Source: Streptomyces albidoflavus (lineage in GTDB: Bacteria > Actinomycetota > Actinomycetes > Streptomycetales > Streptomycetaceae). Taken from it: a DNA stretch of 64,000 nucleotides. Shown piece by piece: positions 42,005 to 49,602 of this stretch. The notes under the pieces are model-generated. The model was not told where the DNA came from. It searched no databases and saw only the letters and a program-made list of their open reading frames with translations. The translations under genes were made by a program, and so were the position numbers. Numbering within the stretch: position 1 is the stretch's first letter; each line of letters opens with the position of its first letter. The DNA lies in assembly GCF_000719955.1 (NCBI RefSeq), contig NZ_JOII01000013.1:1-64000 (forward strand). The letters are read 5' to 3'.

Positions 42005-42886
42005 TCAGCCCCCGAGGTTCTCCAGGTCGGCGAGGAGCCCCGGCCGGACCGGCGTCCAGCCCAGCCCGGCCCGGGTACGGGCGCCGGAGGCGGGCTGGTC
42101 GGTGGCGAAGACCGGCCCCAGTGGCCCGAAGGCCTCCTCGGGCACCGACTCGACGGGGAGTCCGAGCCGGCGTCCGATCACCGAGGCGATGGCGCGGACC
42201 GCGACGCCCTCGTCGGCCACGGCGTGCCAGGAGCTGCCGCCCGGCGCCTCCTCCAGCGCCAGCCGGAACAGCACGGCGGCGTCGAGGGCGTGGACCGCCG
42301 GCCAGCGCTGCGCCCCGTCGCCCGGATATCCGGCGACGCCGGTACGGCGGGCGTGCTCCGTGAGCAGGCCGGCGAAGCCGCCCCGGCCGTCGTGGTGGAC
42401 GGTGCGCGGCAGCCGGACGGCGGCGGCGCGCACCCCGCGCGGGGCGAGGGCGAGGACGCGGGCCACCGATTCGCTGCGACCGCCGACCGGGCCCTCGGTG
42501 GGCAACGGGTCCTCCTCGGTGGAGGCCCGGCCCGGCGCCACCGGCGTGCCCGCGACGGTGACGAGCGGCCGGCCGGTGCCGATCAGCGGGCCGGCCAGGG
42601 CGGCGAGGGCCTCGGCCTCCTCGGTGACGTCCCGGGCGATGGCCTCGGGTGAGCTGAAGTCGTTGCCGAAGGCGAGGTGGATGACGCCGTCGGCCCGCTC
42701 CGCGCCGGCCCGCAGGACCTCCAGGTCGGTGAGGCTGCCGCGCAGGGGCGTGGCTCCGGCGGCCTCGGCGCGCTCCGCAGAGGAGGCGGAACGGCTGAGC
42801 GCGGTGACGGTGTGCCCGGCCGCGACGAGTTCCGCGACGACGGCGGAACCGACGAGCCCGGTCCCGCCGGTGATGAAGACCTTCAT
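42005..42886 (-). CDS. NAD-dependent epimerase/dehydratase family protein
   Basis: 293 residues starting MKVFITGGTGLVGSAVVAEL with the TGxxGxxG nucleotide-binding motif. LSRSASSAERAEAAG is at the cofactor-specificity position. The C-terminal half (WPAVHALDAAVLFRLALEEAPGG) matches extended SDRs that act on NAD(P)-linked substrates without sugar nucleotides. GGGGAG lies just before the ATG at 42884-42886. It is divergent from the TetR gene at 42972 and is the probable target of that repressor. Confidence 0.87.
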   Translation of the reverse strand: MKVFITGGTGLVGSAVVAELVAAGHTVTALSRSASSAERAEAAGATPLRGSLTDLEVLRAGAERADGVIHLAFGNDFSSPEAIARDVTEEAEALAALAGPLIGTGRPLVTVAGTPVAPGRASTEEDPLPTEGPVGGRSESVARVLALAPRGVRAAAVRLPRTVHHDGRGGFAGLLTEHARRTGVAGYPGDGAQRWPAVHALDAAVLFRLALEEAPGGSSWHAVADEGVAVRAIASVIGRRLGLPVESVPEEAFGPLGPVFATDQPASGARTRAGLGWTPVRPGLLADLENLGG

Positions 42887-42905
42887 GGGTGCTCCCCGAC
42901 GTGAT

Positions 42906-42956
42906 GCGACAGGTGTCGCGTCATGGTAGCGCGAGTGATGCGACACCTGTCGCATC
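42906..42956. promoter_or_regulatory. Two palindromic operators between the epimerase and TetR genes
   Basis: GCGACA-GG-TGTCGC (42906-42919) and a perfect 20-bp palindrome GATGCGACA-CC-TGTCGCATC (42937-42956), 34 bases centre to centre. The second ends just before the TAGGAT -10 box (42960-42965) of the TetR gene, so binding would block its own promoter. Confidence 0.8.
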
Positions 42957-42971
42957 CCCTAGGATGGCGAC

Positions 42972-43553
42972 ATGCCGAGATGGAAGCCCGACGCCGGACA
43001 GCGGCTGGTCATGGCCGCGTTCGAGCTCTTCGCCGAGCAGGGCTACGACGGCACGACCGTCAGCCAGATCGCCACGCGGGCGGGGCTCACCCGTAGCACC
43101 TTCCACCGGCACTTCTCCGACAAGCGGGACATTCTCACGGCGGGTCAGGCGACGCTCAGCCGTCTGCTGACCGACGGCATCGCGGCGGCCCCCGCCACCG
43201 CGACCCCCGTGGAGGCCGTCGCCCGTGGTCTGGAACGGGCCTCGGCCGGGATGACCACGTTCAACCGCGAGCTGAGCCCGCTGATGCGCGCGGCGCTCGA
43301 CGCCGACGAGGAGCTGCGGGAGCGCGAGGCGCTCAAGAGCGTCGGCATGGCCCGGGCGATGGCCGAAGCCCTCCGCGCCCGGGACGTTCCCGACCCGGCG
43401 GCCCAGGTGACGGCCGAACTCGGGGTGCTCGCCTTCAAGACCGGTTACGGCCGGTGGGCCGGGGCCGCGCAGGACGAGGCCCCCGGCGGACTGCCGGCCC
43501 TCACCGTCGCCGCCCTGCGCGAACTCCACGCGGCCGCCGCCGGGCTCACCTGA
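42972..43553 (+). CDS. TetR-family regulator
   Basis: 193 residues. The helix-turn-helix is at about 12-58 (FELFAEQGYDGTTVSQIATRAGLTRSTFHRHFSDKRDIL). The C-terminal domain is helical with no recognisable ligand signature. The ATG follows TAGGAT by six bases with no SD, which indicates a leaderless mRNA. The divergent oxidoreductase and twin palindromes mark it as a local repressor. Confidence 0.9.
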   Translation: MPRWKPDAGQRLVMAAFELFAEQGYDGTTVSQIATRAGLTRSTFHRHFSDKRDILTAGQATLSRLLTDGIAAAPATATPVEAVARGLERASAGMTTFNRELSPLMRAALDADEELREREALKSVGMARAMAEALRARDVPDPAAQVTAELGVLAFKTGYGRWAGAAQDEAPGGLPALTVAALRELHAAAAGLT

Positions 43554-43609
43554 CGTACCGCCCGCCCACGGGGGAGCGGCCGCACGGAACCGGCCGGTAG
43601 CCTGGCCGG

Positions 43610-44446
43610 GTGACAAGCACCGAAGACCGGCCCGCCGCCGACGCGTCCCCCTCCTTCCGGCTCGCGTTCGTCCCCGGCGTGACGCCCGGCAAGTGGGTGC
43701 GGATCTGGCAGGAGCGGTTCCCCGCCGTCCCCCTCACCCTGGTGCAGGTCCCGGCCCCCGAGGCCACCGCCCTGCTGCGCGCGGGCGGGGCGGACGCGGC
43801 ACTGCTCCGGATGCCGGTCGACGGCGAGGACCTCAGCGCGATCCCGCTCTACACCGAGACGACCGTGGTCGTCGTCCCCCGGGACCACCTGCTCACCGCG
43901 GTGGACGAGGTGCCGGTCGAGGAACTGGCCGAGGAACTCGTCCTCCACCCGCTCGACGACCCCCTGGAGTGGGAGCACCCGCCGGGGCTGCCCGCGATCG
44001 AACGCCCCGCCACCACGGCCGACGCGATCGAGCTGGTGGCGGCCGGGGTCGGCCTGGTGGCCGTGCCGCAGTCGCTGGCCCGTCTGCACCACCGCCGCGA
44101 CCTCACCTTCCGGCCGCTGCTGGACGTCCCCGCCTCCCGGGTCGCCCTCTCCTGGCCCGAGGAACACACCACCGACCTCGTCGACGCCTTCATCGGCATC
44201 GTCCGCGGCCGCACGGCCAACAGCACCCGGGGCCGCCTGGCCGCCACCCCCGGCCCGGCCAAGCCGAAGGGCAAGGGCGCCGACGCCAAGTCCGCCCCGC
44301 ACAAGGCCGCCGCGAAGTCCGGCTCCGGCGGGAAGGGGGCGCGCGGCACCACGGGCGGGCCGAAGGGGACCAAGGGCGGCAAGGCGTCCGGGGGAGCCAA
44401 GGGAGCCAAGGGCGCCAAGCGGGGGAAGCCGCGCCGCAGGTCGTAG
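43610..44446 (+). CDS. LysR-type effector domain without HTH, fused to a lysine-rich histone-like tail
   Basis: 278 residues. Residues about 17-205 are a LysR substrate-binding domain (FRLAFVPGVTPGKWVRIWQERFPAVPLTLVQV; ATTADAIELVAAGVGLVAVPQSLARLHH). The usual N-terminal winged helix-turn-helix is absent. In its place a C-terminal tail of about 65 residues consists mostly of Lys, Gly, Ala, Pro and Ser (for example KPKGKGADAKSAPHKAAAKS and GAKGAKGAKRGKPRRRS), like histone-H1-type tails of actinobacterial HU. DNA binding through the tail is plausible but unproven. The TAGCCT box at 43598-43603 ends six bases before the GTG, so the transcript is probably leaderless. Confidence 0.82.
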   Translation: MTSTEDRPAADASPSFRLAFVPGVTPGKWVRIWQERFPAVPLTLVQVPAPEATALLRAGGADAALLRMPVDGEDLSAIPLYTETTVVVVPRDHLLTAVDEVPVEELAEELVLHPLDDPLEWEHPPGLPAIERPATTADAIELVAAGVGLVAVPQSLARLHHRRDLTFRPLLDVPASRVALSWPEEHTTDLVDAFIGIVRGRTANSTRGRLAATPGPAKPKGKGADAKSAPHKAAAKSGSGGKGARGTTGGPKGTKGGKASGGAKGAKGAKRGKPRRRS

Positions 44447-44499
44447 GCGCTGCCGCTCCTCGTGAGGGGGGGCGTGCGGGGCGCTTCCCGGCGTGACCG

Positions 44500-45051
44500 C
44501 TACGGGGCGGGCGCGAGGTCGAGGCGCCAGACGACCTCGACGCCGTTCTCCCCGGGCGTCACCGGCCCGCCCTCCGCCGGGTTCCGGCTGATCTCGGTGA
44601 AGCCGAGCCGCCGGGGGACGGCGGCGCTGGCGGTGTTGGCCTCGTCGTGGTGGACGGCCACGTGGTCCACGCCGGGCAGCGCCCGTGCCGCCGTGATCAG
44701 CGCGCCGACGGAGCGGGTGACGAGCCCTCGGCCCGTCCACCCCGGATGGATCCAGTAGCCGATCTCCAGCCCGCCCGGCCCGATCCGCCGCATCAGCCCG
44801 CAGCTGCCGAGCACCGCCCCGCCGGCCGTCAGCGCGTACATGTACGCCTCGCCGCTCGCCCACTCCTCGTCGCAGCGCGCCAGGTACTCGTCCGTCTCGC
44901 GCGGGCCCTGCCCGGCCGCCCACGGCATCCAGGGCACCAGGTGCTCCCGTGACTCCGAGATCACCCGGTGCAGCGCCTCGGCGTCCTCGCGGCGCCAGCG
45001 GCGCAGCTCGGCGGGGTGGGCGGGGAGGAGTTCGGGGGGCGCGATGTCCAT
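44500..45051 (-). CDS. GNAT acetyltransferase, RimJ/RimL type
   Basis: 183 residues. RRWRREDAEALHRVISESREHLVPWMPWA is at the N-terminus, followed by GLEIGYWIHPGWTGRGLVTRSVGALI for acetyl-CoA binding and NTASAAVPRRLGFTEI near the end, the signature of RimJ/RimL-like N-terminal or small-molecule acetyltransferases. The substrate is unknown. Start at 45049-45051. It is divergent from the folD riboswitch/promoter, with 76 bases between its start codon and the folD -10 box. Confidence 0.87.
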   Translation of the reverse strand: MDIAPPELLPAHPAELRRWRREDAEALHRVISESREHLVPWMPWAAGQGPRETDEYLARCDEEWASGEAYMYALTAGGAVLGSCGLMRRIGPGGLEIGYWIHPGWTGRGLVTRSVGALITAARALPGVDHVAVHHDEANTASAAVPRRLGFTEISRNPAEGGPVTPGENGVEVVWRLDLAPAP

Positions 45052-45127
45052 GCCGGGGATGCTGTCGCAGCGGGCCGCAGGCGGGCAAGCGGCTTTCGCC
45101 GGGCGCCTCGCGCCCGCCCCCGTCCAG

Positions 45128-45133
45128 TAGGGT
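45128..45133 (+). promoter_or_regulatory. -10 box of the folD transcript
   Basis: TAGGGT, seven bases upstream of the first bases of the ZTP riboswitch. Placing the transcript start at about 45140 gives a leader of about 105 bases consisting mainly of the riboswitch. Confidence 0.6.
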
Positions 45134-45140
45134 GACGGCG

Positions 45141-45218
45141 GGCCGTGACTGGCGCTGAGGTGGAGAACCACCGGGGAGCGGCCCGGCGACCCGCCTTCCG
45201 TGCCGCGCGCCTGGGCGA
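45141..45218 (+). promoter_or_regulatory. ZTP (pfl) riboswitch upstream of folD
   Basis: The leader contains the conserved ZTP/pfl core: GTGACTGGCG, then GGTGG-agaa-CCACCGGGGAGCG, and after a variable loop CCGCGCGCCTGGGC. This RNA binds ZTP/ZMP, which accumulate when 10-formyl-tetrahydrofolate is short, and activates folate and purine genes such as folD and purH. The riboswitch ends about 27 bases before the ATG. The SD (CCGGGAG) follows immediately and no T-rich terminator is visible, so control is probably at translation initiation. Identification is by motif from memory; a covariance-model search would settle it. Confidence 0.85.
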
Positions 45219-45244
45219 CTCACCGCGAGCCCCGGGAGCGCCCC

Positions 45245-46105
45245 ATGACCCAGTCACCGACCGCCCGCCTGATGGACGGCACCGCACTCGCCCGCCGGAT
45301 CACCGAGGAGAGTGCCGAGGCGGCGGCGGAGCTGCGCCGGCGTACCGGCACCGCCCCGTGCCTCGCCACCGTGCTGGTCGGGGAGGACCCGGCCTCGGTC
45401 ACCTACGTGCGGATGAAGCGCGCCCGCTGCCGCCAGGCCGGCATCGCGTCACGGCACGTCGCCCTGCCCGCCTCGGTCACCACCGCCGAACTGGTCGGGA
45501 CCGTCACCGCGCTCTCCCAGGACCCGTCCGTGCACGGCATCCTGCTCCAGCACCCGGTGGGGCCGCACCTCGACGAGCGCGCCGCGTTCGAGGCCATCGC
45601 GCCCGAGAAGGACGTGGACGGCGTCACCACGCACTCCTTCGCCGCCATGAGCTTCGGCCTCCCCGGCTTCGTCTCCTGCACCCCCGGCGGCATCATGCGG
45701 CTGCTGGACGCGTACGGGGTGGAGCCCGCCGGCAAGCGCGCGGTCGTCGTCGGACGCAGCGCCATCCTCGGCAAGCCCGCCGGGATGCTGCTCCTCGCCC
45801 GCGACGCCACCGTGACGTACTGCCACTCCCGCACCGCCGACCTGGCGGCGGCCGTCCGCGAGGCCGACATCCTGATCGCCGCGGTCGGCCGCCCGCGCTT
45901 CCTCACCGGTAGTGACCTCAAGCCGGGCGCGGTGGTCGTCGACGCCGGCTACAACGAGGGCAACGTCGGCGATGTCGACTTCGACTCGGCCGCCACCCGC
46001 GCCTCGCTGATCACCCCCGTCCCCGGCGGCGTCGGCCCCATGACCATCGCCGTCCTCCTCGCGCAGACGGTGGAGGCGGCGGGCCGGCAGCTCGGTACCG
46101 CCTGA
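45245..46105 (+). CDS. folD: Bifunctional methylenetetrahydrofolate dehydrogenase/cyclohydrolase
   Basis: 286 residues. Tyr54-x3-Lys58 (YVRMK) is in the cyclohydrolase active site, with ILLQHPVG, EKDVDGVT, VVGRSAILGKPAG for NADP binding, and PVPGGVGPMTIAVLL at the C-terminus. It interconverts 5,10-methylene- and 10-formyl-tetrahydrofolate, supplying one-carbon units for purines and formyl-Met-tRNA. The ATG at 45245 follows GGGAG by seven bases. The ZTP riboswitch upstream fits this function exactly. It is convergent with a TetR gene 7 bases away. Confidence 0.95.
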   Translation: MTQSPTARLMDGTALARRITEESAEAAAELRRRTGTAPCLATVLVGEDPASVTYVRMKRARCRQAGIASRHVALPASVTTAELVGTVTALSQDPSVHGILLQHPVGPHLDERAAFEAIAPEKDVDGVTTHSFAAMSFGLPGFVSCTPGGIMRLLDAYGVEPAGKRAVVVGRSAILGKPAGMLLLARDATVTYCHSRTADLAAAVREADILIAAVGRPRFLTGSDLKPGAVVVDAGYNEGNVGDVDFDSAATRASLITPVPGGVGPMTIAVLLAQTVEAAGRQLGTA

Positions 46106-46112
46106 CGCCGGG

Positions 46113-46808
46113 TCAGTCAGGAGTCCCGGCCGCGAGCAGCGCGCCCAGGACCCGGCGCACCGTCCGCCCGAACAGCGCCTCCGGGTCCTCGGCCGGGTCG
46201 CCTCCCGGCGCGCCGGCCAGGGCTGCCGCCAGGTGCGGATACGCGCCGGCTGCGGCCGTCTCGCCCAGGTAGGCGGCCTGTGCCGCCCGCCGGTCCGCCC
46301 CCGCCGCGCCCTGCTGCCGCTGAGCCCGGGCGAACTGCGCCACCAGCGCGTCGACGACGGCGACGACCTCCAGCCGGGCCGGGCCCGGCAGCCGCGCGGG
46401 CGCCATGGCCCGCAGGGCGAACTCCAGGTACGCCAGCCCGTGCGGCCCCAGCCGCAGCGGCTCCGGCGGCAGCTCCGCCAGCCACGGGTGCCGCAGGTGG
46501 ACCGCCTTGGCCCGGACGGCCAGGGCGAGCAGGTCCTCCACGGGGTCGCCGCCGAGCGGCACACCGAGGTCGATCTCCCCCGCCACCGCGTCCGCCATCA
46601 GGTCGAGGAGGTCGTTCCGTCCGCCGAGGTAGCGGTAGAGGGAGGACGGGCCCGTGCCCAGCTCCGCGGCGACCTGCCGCATGGAGACGGCGGCCAGTCC
46701 GCTCCGGTCGGCCAGCGTGACGGCCACCGCCGCCAGTTCGGCCCTGCTGTGCCCGGCGGCAGGCCCACGGTTGCCCCGCTCGGGCCGCGTCCAGATCAGT
46801 CGCTCCAT
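46113..46808 (-). CDS. TetR-family regulator
   Basis: 231 residues. The helix-turn-helix is at about 25-65 (ALADRSGLAAVSMRQVAAELGTGPSSLYRYLGGRNDLLDLM). The large C-terminal domain resembles the tetracycline-repressor-like C-terminal group. It is divergent from an alpha/beta hydrolase with 72 bases between starts, and a 6-9-6 palindrome lies in that gap. The start at 46806-46808 has GGAAGAGG upstream. Confidence 0.88.
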   Translation of the reverse strand: MERLIWTRPERGNRGPAAGHSRAELAAVAVTLADRSGLAAVSMRQVAAELGTGPSSLYRYLGGRNDLLDLMADAVAGEIDLGVPLGGDPVEDLLALAVRAKAVHLRHPWLAELPPEPLRLGPHGLAYLEFALRAMAPARLPGPARLEVVAVVDALVAQFARAQRQQGAAGADRRAAQAAYLGETAAAGAYPHLAAALAGAPGGDPAEDPEALFGRTVRRVLGALLAAGTPD

Positions 46809-46847
46809 GAGCCTCTTCCGTTTGTGCGATGCGGCCTCTACTCTAAA

Positions 46848-46868
46848 ACTGCGAACACTGATCGCAGT
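46848..46868. promoter_or_regulatory. Palindromic operator between the TetR gene and the hydrolase
   Basis: ACTGCG-N9-CGCAGT, perfect arms, in the 72-base divergent region. It ends a few bases before the AAGGAG of the hydrolase, so a bound repressor would block its transcription. Confidence 0.65.
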
Positions 46869-46880
46869 AAAGGAGAAGCC

Positions 46881-47798
46881 GTGTCCCCGACCTTCCGTGA
46901 ACGGTGGAGTCCCGTGCGGTACGCCGGGAACGGCCCGGTGCGACTCGCCTTCGACCGGCTCGTCGAAGGGGGCGACGGCCAACCGCTCCTGCTCGTCACC
47001 GGACTGGGCGTCAACCGTCACTGGGTCCCCGACGGGTTCTGTCGCGCGCTCGCCGCCGAGGGCTTCGCCGTGGCCCGCTACGATCAGCGGGACGGCGGCG
47101 AGTCGACACACCTGCCGCACACCTCCGCCCGCACCCCGGTCTCCGCCCTACTCGCCCGGGGCGCCCCGGCCTACACGGCGGAGGACGTGGCGGACGACGC
47201 GGTCGCCGTCATGGACGCCCTGGGCTGGCCGTCGGCGCACCTCGTCGGCGTCTCCCTCGGTGGCGCCGTCGCCCAGCGCGTGGCGCTGCGCCACCCCGGC
47301 CGCGTCCGGACGCTCACCACCGTCGCGGCGGTCCCGGGGGACCTCGGCGGCCTGCGCACACTGCGGTACGTCCGCCTTGGGACCCTCGCGAAGTTCGCCC
47401 GGCTGAACGTCCCCGACACCCACGGGGGCGCCGTCGCGGCGGGCGTCGCCGTCTCCCGCCTCCTCGCCTCCCCGCACCGTGCTTTCGACGAGGCCGCAGC
47501 GCGCGCCGCCGCCGAGCGCAACGCCGACCGGGGAGTGGGCGACCAGCGCGCGCAGAGCCGCCAGATCGCCGCCCGCTGGCACGGCCCGCCCGTCGAGGCG
47601 GTCACCCGGCCCACCCTCGTCGTCCACGGTGAGGACGACCCCCTCATCAAGGTCCGCGCCGCCCACGCGCTCGCCTCCCGGATTCCCGGGGCACGGCTGC
47701 TGCTCCTCCCGGGAACCGGCCACGAACTCCCCGAACCCGCCTGGGAACCCCTCGTCACCGCGATCGGCCGGCTCGCCGCGGACGCGGCCGCCAGGTGA
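46881..47798 (+). CDS. Alpha/beta-hydrolase fold protein
   Basis: 305 residues. The nucleophile serine is in GVSLGGAVAQ (GxSxG), the acid in HGEDDPLIKV and the histidine in GTGHELPEPAW, so the catalytic triad is complete. The oxyanion-hole region is LLLVTGLGVNRHW. The family includes esterases, haloperoxidase-like enzymes and epoxide hydrolases; the substrate is unknown. AAGGAG lies five bases before the GTG at 46881. Regulation by the divergent TetR suggests induction by its substrate or a toxic ester. Confidence 0.88.
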   Translation: MSPTFRERWSPVRYAGNGPVRLAFDRLVEGGDGQPLLLVTGLGVNRHWVPDGFCRALAAEGFAVARYDQRDGGESTHLPHTSARTPVSALLARGAPAYTAEDVADDAVAVMDALGWPSAHLVGVSLGGAVAQRVALRHPGRVRTLTTVAAVPGDLGGLRTLRYVRLGTLAKFARLNVPDTHGGAVAAGVAVSRLLASPHRAFDEAAARAAAERNADRGVGDQRAQSRQIAARWHGPPVEAVTRPTLVVHGEDDPLIKVRAAHALASRIPGARLLLLPGTGHELPEPAWEPLVTAIGRLAADAAAR

Positions 47799-47831
47799 AC
47801 ACCAGCGGCCGGACGCGCCCCTGAGCACCCC

Positions 47832-48839
47832 TCAGCCGGTGCCCTTCCGCAGGCGGAGGAGGTACGCGGCGGTCAGGGCGACAGCCCGGTCCTCGTCCTG
47901 CGACAGCTCCGTGAGGGCCCGGGTGGCCACCGACCCCGGGATATCGGCCAGCGCCTGGGTCAGCCGCCCCCGCGCGGCGGCCCGGGTGGTGGTGTCCGCG
48001 AGGCGGGCGGTCATCGCCCGGGCCACGCGGTCCGCCGTCGCCCCGTCGGAGGCCAGGACGCCCAGCGTGTCGGCCGCGTCCGTGTCGCGGTGCCCCGACA
48101 CGACCATGTCGAGCAGCGCCGGCACCGCCCCGTCCTCGCCGCGCGCCCCGAGCGCCAGCGCCGCGCGCCCCCGCACCACGGCGTCCGGATGCCCGAGCGC
48201 CTCCCGGAGCCGCCCGGCCGGCCCTTCCCCGGGCAGCTCGGCGAGGGTCTCGACGGCCCGTTCCCGCACCGCGGCCTCCGGTGATCCGAGAGCCTCGGCC
48301 AGCAACTCGGCGGCGCTCCCCTCCGACCGCGCCAGAGCCCAGCTCAGGGCACCGGCGACATTCGGCTCCGGCTCGCTCAGTACCGCCTCGACCAGGGCCT
48401 CCACCGGCACCGGCACCGCGTCGCCCGAGGAGAGGGCCGCCCGCTGGCGCGCGTCGGCGCTGGCCGACGCCAGAGCCTGGAGCAGGGCGACGACCCGCAG
48501 GGCGTCCTCCCAGCCGGCCGGGTCCGCCGCGTCGAGCCGCCGCAGCCGCGTCAGCAGCTCCGTCTCCGCCGCGATACGCGCCCGGGTCTGCCGGATGAGG
48601 TCGCCGACCAGCGCCGAGGGCGTGAAGCCGGGATCGTCCAGGGCCCGCCCGATCTCCCGCAGCGACAACCCGAGCGACCGCAGGCTCTCGATGTGCAGGA
48701 TGCGGCGGATGTCGGCGCCGGAGTACTCCCGGTAGCCCGAGCCGGTGCGGCCCGAAGGCCGGACCAGGCCCAGCGACTCGTAGTGCCGGAGCATGCGGGC
48801 GCTGACCCCGGAGCGCCTGGCCACCTCACCGATCAGCAC
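47832..48839 (-). CDS. MerR-family regulator with C-terminal HEAT-like repeats
   Basis: 335 residues. The N-terminal MerR winged helix is at 1-70 (MLIGEVARRSGVSARMLRHYESLGLVRPSGRTGSGYREY), then the dimerisation helix (about 75-115). The remainder is alpha-helical repeats in place of a metal-binding domain: AELLAEALGSPEAAVRERAVETLAELPGEGP, RLREALGHPDAVVRGRAALALGARGEDGAV. HEAT repeats usually bind proteins or, in some families, DNA bases. The gene begins seven bases after the stop of the HEAT-repeat gene and is certainly co-transcribed with it. The start is the GTG at 48837-48839. Confidence 0.85.
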   Translation of the reverse strand: MLIGEVARRSGVSARMLRHYESLGLVRPSGRTGSGYREYSGADIRRILHIESLRSLGLSLREIGRALDDPGFTPSALVGDLIRQTRARIAAETELLTRLRRLDAADPAGWEDALRVVALLQALASASADARQRAALSSGDAVPVPVEALVEAVLSEPEPNVAGALSWALARSEGSAAELLAEALGSPEAAVRERAVETLAELPGEGPAGRLREALGHPDAVVRGRAALALGARGEDGAVPALLDMVVSGHRDTDAADTLGVLASDGATADRVARAMTARLADTTTRAAARGRLTQALADIPGSVATRALTELSQDEDRAVALTAAYLLRLRKGTG

Positions 48840-48846
48840 CGGCCCA

Positions 48847-49521
48847 TCATCCCTCCCGGCCGGACCCGCCGAGCGCCACGACCCGCTTGGCCTCCTCCAC
48901 GGCGCCCTCGAACCCCGAGTCGGGGTCGCGCAGCAGCCGCTCGGTGGCGAGCGCGTGTGCCCGTACCTCCGGGTCCGCCGCCTCGGCCGTCGCCCGCAGC
49001 GCGGGCACGATCACCTCGCCCAGTCCGGCCAGCGCCCGGCTGAGGCTGCGCCGCGTCTCCAGCGGGCCGCGCCCGAACTGCGTCACCAGCACCGCGACCA
49101 GCGCGGCCTCCCCGCCCTCGGGTACGAGCACCACCGCCGCCCGCCAGGCGCTCCGGGCCACCTCGTCGTCGGCGTCGGTCAGCAGCGCCCTGGTGATCGC
49201 CGGGTACGCCCGCGCGTCCCTGATCTTGGAGAGCGTGTGCAGTGCCTGGCTACGGGCCGGCGGCCGCTGCGAGCCCAGCTCGCGCAGGAGCGCGGGAAGC
49301 GTCAGCGGGACCGGGTGACGGGTAAGCGCCCAGGTCAGCATGTCCCTTACGGAGAACTCCGGTTCGACGGCGCACCGCTCCACGAGCGCCCCCACGAAGC
49401 CCGGCCGGGGCGCCGAACCGATCGCCAGAGCCGCCCGCAACCGGACCGACGCCCGCTCGTCCGCCAGCCCTCCGAGCAGCCGCGCCTCGTCCCCGTCCTG
49501 CTTCCGTCCCGTGACCGTCAT
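48847..49521 (-). CDS. HEAT-repeat protein, partner of the MerR regulator
   Basis: About 224 residues made almost entirely of helical HEAT-like repeats: EARLLGGLADERASVRLRAALAIGSAPRP, LPALLRELGSQRPPARSQALHTLSKIRDARAYPAITRAL, DDEVARSAWRAAVVLVPEGGE, ADPEVRAHALATERLLRDPD. No catalytic signature for the DNA-glycosylase AlkD type is evident by eye. It is the first gene of the operon with the MerR-HEAT gene. ATG at 49519-49521 (an in-frame GTG three codons upstream is possible). A perfect 7-9-7 palindrome 28 bases upstream is the presumed MerR site. Confidence 0.75.
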   Translation of the reverse strand: MTVTGRKQDGDEARLLGGLADERASVRLRAALAIGSAPRPGFVGALVERCAVEPEFSVRDMLTWALTRHPVPLTLPALLRELGSQRPPARSQALHTLSKIRDARAYPAITRALLTDADDEVARSAWRAAVVLVPEGGEAALVAVLVTQFGRGPLETRRSLSRALAGLGEVIVPALRATAEAADPEVRAHALATERLLRDPDSGFEGAVEEAKRVVALGGSGREG

Positions 49522-49548
49522 CGAGACCACCTCCTCGCCCGCAGTGAA

Positions 49549-49571
49549 GACCTTGTCACCGTGTCAAGGTC
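49549..49571 (-). promoter_or_regulatory. MerR-type operator of the HEAT-MerR operon
   Basis: GACCTTG-N9-CAAGGTC, perfect arms. On the minus strand it overlaps a TTGACC/TTGACA-type -35. The long operator placed within an over-long spacer is the arrangement MerR activators use to untwist a promoter. Confidence 0.7.
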
Positions 49572-49602
49572 AACCACGGGCGGGGCGACGCCGGCCGCAC
49601 CG

